NCBI RefSeq assembly: GCF_003967515.1
Contig: NZ_BIFQ01000002.1
Span: 2,480,001-2,544,000, forward strand
Direction of reading: 5' to 3'
Origin: Dictyobacter aurantiacus
GTDB taxonomy: Bacteria > Chloroflexota > Ktedonobacteria > Ktedonobacterales > Ktedonobacteraceae
Length of the DNA: 64,000 bases
Part shown: positions 58,136 through 64,000 of the stretch, piece after piece
How the letters are laid out: each line of letters opens with the position of its first letter
Position numbering within the stretch: position 1 is the stretch's first letter
The notes under the pieces: generated by a model
Told to the model about the DNA's origin: nothing
The model's input: the letters and a program-made list of their open reading frames with translations, nothing else
Database searches by the model: none
Position numbers and translations under genes: made by a program

Positions 58136-59644
58136 TTACCTGAAAGGATGATAGCTGATACTTTTCGAAGAGAAGATGACTTCGGGATAGTATTTTGATG
58201 GTCCATCAAGCAGGGGCGCCGTGTGGTCTTGCAAATGCTGCTCAAAAAATGCCAGTGAATACGCGTTGACGATGTCAAACCCCCGCTGAGCGTTGATTGG
58301 TCCCGTAAAACCGAATAGAGGCCCCAGCGGGGTAAAGTAGGGAGCATCAGTAAAATTGACGTGGAACATCCCAGGCACCGACACATAGTAGCCTTCTCCG
58401 GCTGGCTCTTTATTGAACACCGCCTGCATCGTGTTCAGCGTTTGGGTGATGTCTGACTCTTTCCAATGTTCAAGGCGCATATCGTTGGCAGGCCGGGTCA
58501 ACCACATACCTGGTTGCCGCAGACCAACTTGAACAACATCGAAAGGCATAGCGGCATCCACCATCAGACACGCCTTCAGCCGTGAATCTATGTGGCAAGC
58601 TTCAGCGGCAACCATGGCGCCTAATGAAATCCCGAACGTTCCGACCCGCTTCAGGTCAAGCCGCCCAGTCAGAATGCCGTTTGGGTCGGCTTTATTGAGA
58701 GCAGAAAGCTGATCAAGGGTGAAACTGACATCTTGTGCTAAATATGGCATATTTCCATTTTTGAGAGCGATGCCATTGAGCATTGGTGCTGGTTCGACCG
58801 GGTTCAAGCTCTGATTGGTGAACGGGTCCATCTGAGCGTGGGTCCATCCTATAATCTGGTGTCCATCTGGAAAATCAACCGCGGCGGCGGTATACGGCTG
58901 ATCGATGCCCACGACGATGTAGCCATGCGAAACAAAGTTCTCGATCTGAAAGGTATTCGACTGACGAAAGCCGAATATTCCTGTCAAAAAGACCAGCACT
59001 GGATAAGTAGACGTATCGGTTGCCACGCGTGCGGACGGAATAGCGTTGGTAGTGACATATTGGAAATGATTAAAGGCAAACCACGGCAATGGGGCCACAC
59101 GTGTTACAGAAGCTGAAAGAGCACTGGCATCCTGCACATAGGGAGCACGCACCGATGATACGTTTCCTTTGACCGGATACCAGACCTGAACCATCAATTC
59201 ACGATGAGCATTGGGATCTGTGCTGAATATCTCGTGGCGACTTTCCACCCAGTGATAAGTCAGCGTTCCGATCTGGTAGGGTCCGCTGGGGCGAGGAAAA
59301 TGAAAGACCGGGAACACGATGGGCAGAGAGGCAGCAAGTAAGAGGTCCAGCAGACATAGGATGATTGTCCCCCCCACTACTAATCGATTACTGAGGAGAT
59401 CTTTGGCGATCCTGTTTGACTTCACCAGGCGCTCTACCCCCCAAACGAGTAGGAGGAGCCCGGTCAGTACATATGCGGGAACCATTTGCCAACGTGGCCC
59501 CTCTACCAGGATCTGGAACCCGGCCACAGCGAAGGTGACCAGGACGATAGAGCTTGTCCAGCCACTGGCATGTAGTCGTGGCACCACGAACACCACAAAG
59601 GTCAACAAATTCGCCATGATCAACATCGTTTCGATTGGTCTCAT
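58136..59644 (-). CDS. Membrane-anchored alpha/beta hydrolase (PAF-AH-like)
   Basis: A 502-residue protein. The N-terminal 115 residues hold four hydrophobic spans (NLLTFVVFVVPRL, SIVLVTFAVAGFQILV, MVPAYVLTGLLLLVWGV, GGTIILCLLDLLLAASLPIV). The outer domain has an alpha/beta hydrolase fold resembling platelet-activating-factor acetylhydrolase (RELMVQVWYPV; VFLTGIFGFRQSN; nucleophile in FGISLGAM; His in GMFHVNFTD). It probably hydrolyses an ester outside the membrane. A DUF-like membrane module plus PAF-AH occurs in several actinobacterial and chloroflexal proteins. Monocistronic. Confidence 0.82.
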   Translation of the reverse strand: MRPIETMLIMANLLTFVVFVVPRLHASGWTSSIVLVTFAVAGFQILVEGPRWQMVPAYVLTGLLLLVWGVERLVKSNRIAKDLLSNRLVVGGTIILCLLDLLLAASLPIVFPVFHFPRPSGPYQIGTLTYHWVESRHEIFSTDPNAHRELMVQVWYPVKGNVSSVRAPYVQDASALSASVTRVAPLPWFAFNHFQYVTTNAIPSARVATDTSTYPVLVFLTGIFGFRQSNTFQIENFVSHGYIVVGIDQPYTAAAVDFPDGHQIIGWTHAQMDPFTNQSLNPVEPAPMLNGIALKNGNMPYLAQDVSFTLDQLSALNKADPNGILTGRLDLKRVGTFGISLGAMVAAEACHIDSRLKACLMVDAAMPFDVVQVGLRQPGMWLTRPANDMRLEHWKESDITQTLNTMQAVFNKEPAGEGYYVSVPGMFHVNFTDAPYFTPLGPLFGFTGPINAQRGFDIVNAYSLAFFEQHLQDHTAPLLDGPSKYYPEVIFSSKSISYHPFR

Positions 59645-59718
59645 GTTTTTTTCCTTTGGCCCTCAATGTGATCTAAAAAAAGGATAGTGCGGGCATCTCA
59701 CAAAGGGGTCACGGAATC

Positions 59719-60162
59719 TCACCTCCTGCTCACACTTTGTTCTGGTTTGAGTAGCACTACCGGGATCTTACGCTCGGTCTTTTTCTGGTAGTCATCATAG
59801 CCGGAATACATAGCTGTCATGCGAGACCAGAGACGTTTATATTCTTCCTCGTCGATGACTGTGCTGGCCCGGGTGGTGATGGTGCGTCCATGGTCCTCAA
59901 CGATGACACGTGGATTGGCCTGCAGGTTACGATACCAGTCCGGATGTTGAGGGGAGCCACCATAGGAGGCTATAAAGACATAGTTGCCATTGTCCTGTAT
60001 GCCGTACAGCGCCCTGGTACGCGGTTTTCCGCTCTTGCGCCCGATGGTCGTGATCAGGATCGTGCGCTTGCTCATGAAGCGGCCTCTAGTCAGGTGATAC
60101 AGGGCGATATGAAGCTGCACAAAGCCTTTCCAGAGCGTTTCGATCAAGGGATTCATTTTCAT
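59719..60162 (-). CDS. Deazaflavin (F420)-dependent nitroreductase-family protein
   Basis: A 147-residue split-barrel protein of the DDN/F420H2-dependent reductase family. Features are LITTIGRKSGKPRTRALYGIQDNGNYVFIASYGGSPQHPDWYRNLQANP (in part IGRKSGKPRTRAL, SYGGSPQHPDWYRNL), the strand VIVEDHGRTITTRA and C-terminal IPVVLLKP. It uses reduced F420 to reduce unknown substrates, such as quinones or nitro compounds. It agrees with the two LLM-type proteins that the host makes F420. Confidence 0.9.
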   Translation of the reverse strand: MKMNPLIETLWKGFVQLHIALYHLTRGRFMSKRTILITTIGRKSGKPRTRALYGIQDNGNYVFIASYGGSPQHPDWYRNLQANPRVIVEDHGRTITTRASTVIDEEEYKRLWSRMTAMYSGYDDYQKKTERKIPVVLLKPEQSVSRR

Positions 60163-60424
60163 ATGCTGGAATCTCCTTAGTTACTACATTTGAGATCATA
60201 TATTGATGAGTGCCTGTTATCTTAATTCTACCATTTTCGTATAGTTATCCGCACAGGTTGCTGCTCGATAAGCGCAGACGTTTTTCCCGTAATGCATCTA
60301 AATTTAACGCAGGTGCTTTCCTGAAAGGGAATTGCTGCTCACGTTTGGGTCATATACCATTTGTGTCATAATGGGGAAGGAGTGATCGAACAAGCTGAGC
60401 CGTGAAGAGTGAAGAGGAGAGATC

Positions 60425-61087
60425 ATGATGAAGCAATTTCGTGATCGTAAAGATGCCGGGCAGCAATTAGCCGCGCAATTGTTGGCATATCGCGATCGTC
60501 CAGATGTGCTGGTGCTGGCATTACCCAGGGGTGGCGTGCCCGTCGCTTTTGAGGTGGCTCGTCAACTGCATGCACCCCTGGATGTGATGATTGTACGTAA
60601 GCTGGGTGTTCCCGGACAGGAAGAACTGGCGATGGGTGCCATCGCTTCTGGAGGCGTACGCATTCTCAATCATACGGTTATCAACACCTTAAAGATTCCT
60701 GAAGCGGTCATCGACCAGGTCACGGCGCGCGAACAGCAGGAACTGATGCGGCGAGAACAGCTCTATCGCGGCGACCGTCCCCCTTATGACGTGCGTGGGC
60801 GCACCGTTGTGGTGGTAGATGATGGGATGGCGACAGGCGCCAGCATGCGAGCCGCCGTCACCGCCGTCAAACAACTGCAGGCGGCGCGCTCTATTATCGC
60901 CGTCCCGGTTGCTGCTATTACCACCTGCGATGAACTGACGGCCCAGGGTAACGAGGTGGTCTGTCCCATGAAACTTGACATACTCTACTCAGTTGGTAGC
61001 TGGTATGGACATTTTGATCAAACCAGCGATAAAGAGGTACGCACCTTGCTTGAACAGGCCAGCCATGAGCGACCGGGAGTTGGTTGA
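60425..61087 (+). CDS. Phosphoribosyltransferase-fold protein
   Basis: A 220-residue PRTase type I protein. The PRPP loop is VVVVDDGMATGAS, preceded by LALPRGGVPVAFEVA and LDVMIVRKLGVPGQEELAMGAIA (in part VRKLGVPGQEELAMG). This is the stand-alone group often found beside dienelactone hydrolase or antiporter genes, without a known nucleobase substrate. Start ATG 60425 or 60428 after GAGGAGAG. It is 33 bp before the Kef-type antiporter on the same strand and probably cotranscribed. Confidence 0.86.
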   Translation: MMKQFRDRKDAGQQLAAQLLAYRDRPDVLVLALPRGGVPVAFEVARQLHAPLDVMIVRKLGVPGQEELAMGAIASGGVRILNHTVINTLKIPEAVIDQVTAREQQELMRREQLYRGDRPPYDVRGRTVVVVDDGMATGASMRAAVTAVKQLQAARSIIAVPVAAITTCDELTAQGNEVVCPMKLDILYSVGSWYGHFDQTSDKEVRTLLEQASHERPGVG

Positions 61088-61120
61088 GATGATCGTGCGG
61101 AATATGAGTGCGAGGTTATT

Positions 61121-62317
61121 ATGCCGACGATCTCATTTACCGGATTGCTGATTGTTGCTGCGGTGGCCTTTCTGGCGCCACTGCTGTTAGGCCTTTCTCC
61201 CTTACGGCGTCTACCAGCGGTGGTGCTGGAAATTCTGGGTGGCATCATTATTGGCCCCTCTGTACTGGGGTGGGTAAGGGTTGACTTGCCAATCTCGATT
61301 CTTTCCTTGCTAGGGTTGGCTTTTCTGCTGTTTCTGGCCGGACTGGAAGTTGAACTGGAGCGTTTAAGAGGTCGCTTATTAACCTATGTGGCGCTGGCCT
61401 TTCTGCTCTCGTTGGGTCTGGCCTTGCTCGCCGGTTATGCCTTGTACGCGGCCGGGCAGGTGGTATCTCCACTGCTCATCGCCATTATCCTGGTCGCGAC
61501 CGCACTGGGCATCGTCGTGCCGATTCTGAAAGACGCGGGCGAGAGCGAAACTGGTTTTGGTCAACTGGTCATCGCGGGCGCGATGTTCGCCGAGTTTGGC
61601 TCGATTATTCTGCTCTCCCTTTTCTTCTCGCGCGAGGCTACCAGCACGGGCGCGAAGCTCGTGTTACTGGGAGGCTTCGTACTGGTGGCCATCATGTGCG
61701 TCTTTGTTGTGCTGCGTGTCGAAAGATCACCACGCCTCGCTGCGGTGCTGGTGCGTCTGCAAGACACGACAGCCCAGATCCGGGTGCGTGGGGCCTTCGT
61801 CTTGCTGGTCGCCTTCGCCGCGCTGTCAGAGGTACTGGGGCTGGAAACCATTCTGGGGGCCTTTATTGCCGGGGTTGTTCTCAGGCAGATCGACGGAGAT
61901 CGCATGTTAACCCATCCACACTTTCGCCAGAAGCTCGAGGCCATCGGCTTTGGCGTCTTCATTCCCGTCTTCTTCGTTTCCAGTGGGATTCAATTTGATT
62001 TGAAGGCGCTGCTGGCAAGCACCGATACTATTCTGCGCGTGCCCTTGTTCTTGCTGGCTCTACTCCTCATCCGTGGCGTACCCGCATTGCTCTATCGACC
62101 ACTGGTCGGTTCTCAGCGCTCGATTATCGCGGGGCTGTTGCAGGCCACCTCGCTGTCGTTCATCGTTGCTGCCTCGCAGATCGGCCTGGACCTGGGCCTG
62201 CTCACCAGAGCCAACGTCGCCGCCTTAATAGCCGCCGGATTACTCTCTGTGATTTTCTTCCCGATTGTTGCCCTCACCCTGCTGCGGCAGCGGGCTCCCG
62301 AGCTTCATGCAGTATAA
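61121..62317 (+). CDS. Kef-type cation:proton antiporter (CPA2)
   Basis: A 398-residue membrane protein with about 12 spans. PAVVLEILGGIIIGPSVLG and FLLFLAGLEVELERLRG (typical CPA2 N-terminal motifs), LVATALGIVVPILKDAGE and LGLETILGAFIAGVVLRQID are present. It would exchange Na+ or K+ for H+. The C-terminal RCK/TrkA-N domain of KefB/C is absent, so it is a short form. It follows the phosphoribosyltransferase by 33 bp, and the pair may be one stress operon. Start ATG 61121. Confidence 0.9.
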   Translation: MPTISFTGLLIVAAVAFLAPLLLGLSPLRRLPAVVLEILGGIIIGPSVLGWVRVDLPISILSLLGLAFLLFLAGLEVELERLRGRLLTYVALAFLLSLGLALLAGYALYAAGQVVSPLLIAIILVATALGIVVPILKDAGESETGFGQLVIAGAMFAEFGSIILLSLFFSREATSTGAKLVLLGGFVLVAIMCVFVVLRVERSPRLAAVLVRLQDTTAQIRVRGAFVLLVAFAALSEVLGLETILGAFIAGVVLRQIDGDRMLTHPHFRQKLEAIGFGVFIPVFFVSSGIQFDLKALLASTDTILRVPLFLLALLLIRGVPALLYRPLVGSQRSIIAGLLQATSLSFIVAASQIGLDLGLLTRANVAALIAAGLLSVIFFPIVALTLLRQRAPELHAV

Positions 62318-63042
62318 ATAATCTGGCATGTAGAAGTGGGAGATCAACTCAGGACGAAGGGGATGAGCCTCTACCTCGTGATGCCTCCGAACATGAATTT
62401 TGCCATTGCGGAAGAGACTAATACCGCTATTATCGATATATTCAAATATGAATATATCTTATTGTCAAAAATTATCTACACATGTACTAGAATTTTTTAT
62501 CATTATGTGTTATTGTTTAGGTAATTACATATTAAGGCGCTATGTTTGCATAAAATATTTATCATCCTGAAAAAATCCTCAACTTATTTTAAAATGCATA
62601 TCAGCACTTGCGTAATTAAATATATATATTGCCGTTATGGTTTACATTTTTTATGTTGCGGGAAGGGGGTGTTTGTGATGACGAGGACCAAAGGCGTGTG
62701 TGTCGCGATTGTCGGTTTGAGGTTTCGTGAAGAGTTCGTTCCACTATTGGCGTTGGCCGAAACAAGTGCCCGTAAGGTACATCATTGCCCTGGTTCCAGT
62801 GCATTATGTCCTGATCTGCGCGGGTGATTCCCATACATTTCCCCTGGAAACAGCCCTCATTCGTCTCCACCAGTTGCAACTGGTGGCAGAGGTTACGAGG
62901 TTCTTTTTTCAGACCGTGCGCAGTTATATGGAAGTTTTGCACCATAAAACAAAATCGCTTTTGATCTCAGGAAAGCGTCACATTTTTATAATGTATGTAT
63001 TAATTTTGCAATAAGAGCAAAAGATTCAAGGAAGGTTTCCTG
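62318..63042. other. Gene-free stretch, 0.72 kb
   Basis: No frame here shows family-like sequence with a ribosome site. The first 300 bp are AT-rich (about 62420-62640). A perfect 20-bp palindrome with no loop, CCACCAGTTG and its complement, lies at 62867-62886. The stretch at 62660-62900 is more GC-rich than its surroundings and could be a gene relic. Confidence 0.45.
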
Positions 63043-64000
63043 ATGTTGAAAGTTACCTATAAGGGCTTCTACCATTTCCTGATTGCCCTCTGCCTGCTCC
63101 CTCTTTGCCTGGGAATCGCTGGCTTTGATTGTGTTTTGGCAGTGCATGCATTTGCCAGGCCGGAAGTTGATAGCGGTATTCGTTGGCCTCAAAATCAGGC
63201 TTTACCCACCTTTGCCAGGGCGCAACACCTCGATGTTGCGTTAGTGAGTAACGCCCCTCAGGACTTTATTCTTCTATTACAGACCCTTCAAGGTATCGTG
63301 AACCGGCAACTGCCGCAGATCTATGTCATTAATGGTGTGCCGAGTGAAGGACAATATACCTGGCTTAACGATATCCATATTCCGTACCAGGTGTATAACG
63401 ATCCCTGGCAGGTAGTAAACAAGTATATCCGTCAAGTGCAGGGGATGGTCATTTTTGATCCCAATGTACTGGATACGATCAATGTGGCTACGACCTTCGC
63501 TGGAATCCACCGCGGTGTGGTTGTCAGTCCGGAACTGGCTACCAGACTGAGCACGGCACCATATAATCTTCCGCTGCTGGCGGATTTTCGTGGCAGATTT
63601 GCCAATGGATTGGAGGCCAATACCTGGCAATATGAGCACCTCTGGCCTCAGACCACCCATCGGATGCTGGTTGGTCTGCAACCAGCGCAGAGCGTCATGG
63701 TTCCCCAGAACAACTGGCAGAGCTTTCGAACGATCTTACAAGAAAGTCAACCGATTACTGATGGCTTAAACCGAGCCATCTATACGATGGACCTGTCTCA
63801 TGAACTGGGAGGCGAGGCTGTTTACCTGCGCTTTGCAGACGCGTTTCCTCAGGATGGTTGGGGGGCGTCTGTCCGCCGGATTAGCGTCAATGCTGATGGA
63901 AAGAACATCATTCAATTTGTGACATGTACGCAGGATGAGGAGCAGTACATCTTTGATCACGGGAGATCCGGGTGTGACATGAGCGGGCTTGACCCACACC
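63043..64000 (+). CDS. Secreted GxGYxYP-domain protein, 5' part
   Basis: A frame open from ATG 63043 to the end of the window (319 codons seen, no stop). AAGGAAGG lies 7 bp upstream. A signal peptide (FYHFLIALCLLPLCLGIAGF in part, FLIALCLLPLCLG) ends near residue 36. Then HLDVALVSNAPQDFILLLQTLQGIVNRQLPQIYVI (in part FILLLQTLQGIVNRQLPQIY) matches the first N-terminal domain of GxGYxYP putative glycoside hydrolases. The GxGYxYP motif itself would be beyond the edge. It probably acts on a carbohydrate outside the cell. Confidence 0.75.
   Translation, partial: MLKVTYKGFYHFLIALCLLPLCLGIAGFDCVLAVHAFARPEVDSGIRWPQNQALPTFARAQHLDVALVSNAPQDFILLLQTLQGIVNRQLPQIYVINGVPSEGQYTWLNDIHIPYQVYNDPWQVVNKYIRQVQGMVIFDPNVLDTINVATTFAGIHRGVVVSPELATRLSTAPYNLPLLADFRGRFANGLEANTWQYEHLWPQTTHRMLVGLQPAQSVMVPQNNWQSFRTILQESQPITDGLNRAIYTMDLSHELGGEAVYLRFADAFPQDGWGASVRRISVNADGKNIIQFVTCTQDEEQYIFDHGRSGCDMSGLDPH

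Noticed and set aside
62616..62945. Possible 109-codon minus-strand gene in the 62.3-63.0 kb gap
   Set aside because: No ribosome site, low-complexity ends and no family-like residues; left as gene-free.

Overview
The window reads as a chromosomal segment of a filamentous, spore-forming Chloroflexota bacterium of the class Ktedonobacteria. This is inferred from the gene mix and not from a marker gene. The mix includes DUF2277, HTH_42/YcaQ, LLM and deazaflavin (F420-type) oxidoreductases, large secreted glycoside hydrolases, Pro/Thr-rich linkers, mid-to-high GC coding DNA and many long GC-rich intergenic hairpins. No rRNA, tRNA, CRISPR array or intact transposase was recognised.

Region 1 (1-16.4 kb) looks like a regulon for polyhydroxybutyrate / 3-hydroxybutyrate use. 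It holds acetoacetyl-CoA synthetase, a secreted PHB-depolymerase-type esterase, a complete LIV-type ABC importer (binding protein, two permeases, two ATPases), 3-hydroxybutyrate dehydrogenase, an acyl-CoA synthetase and a TetR repressor. Five copies of one palindromic operator (half-site ATGATACATG, 3-bp centre) lie at or just beyond the -10 regions of the aacS, esterase, binding-protein, permease and tetR promoters. This ties the genes to one repressor and suggests a full route: polymer, 3HB, uptake, acetoacetate, acetoacetyl-CoA.

Region 2 (16.5-31.5 kb) has a GT39-like glycosyltransferase, a methyltransferase and a DUF2277 protein, then two copies of a hairpin-bearing repeat. Next is a compact eight-gene minus-strand operon for a type II polyketide synthase: O-methyltransferase, KS-alpha, KS-beta, ACP, MBL hydrolase, SRPBCC cyclase, ABM monooxygenase and CocE-like hydrolase. 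A divergent MFS exporter lies beside it, followed by a multi-pass membrane protein.

Region 3 (31.5-40.4 kb) is a mixed accessory stretch. It has a pentapeptide-repeat protein, two LLM oxidoreductases, a decayed NmrA-like gene, DUF2306, ankyrin and AraC genes, and an MFS / DoxX / HxlR group sharing CTTGC-GCAAG palindromes. Perfect inverted repeats of 72 and 78 bp sit over stop codons here.

Region 4 (40.4-56.7 kb) is mostly carbohydrate use: a sugar ABC importer, a GH27 alpha-galactosidase-like lipoprotein, a ROK repressor with an 18-bp-arm operator and a large secreted GH43 enzyme. Between them lie a MurI-family protein with both catalytic cysteines changed to serine, a heterodimeric ABC exporter with matched degenerate ATP sites, and a protein with a C-terminal J domain.

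Region 5 (56.7-64 kb) holds a diaminopimelate decarboxylase, a membrane-anchored alpha/beta hydrolase, a deazaflavin-dependent nitroreductase, a phosphoribosyltransferase, a Kef-type antiporter and the start of a secreted GxGYxYP-type protein cut by the window edge.
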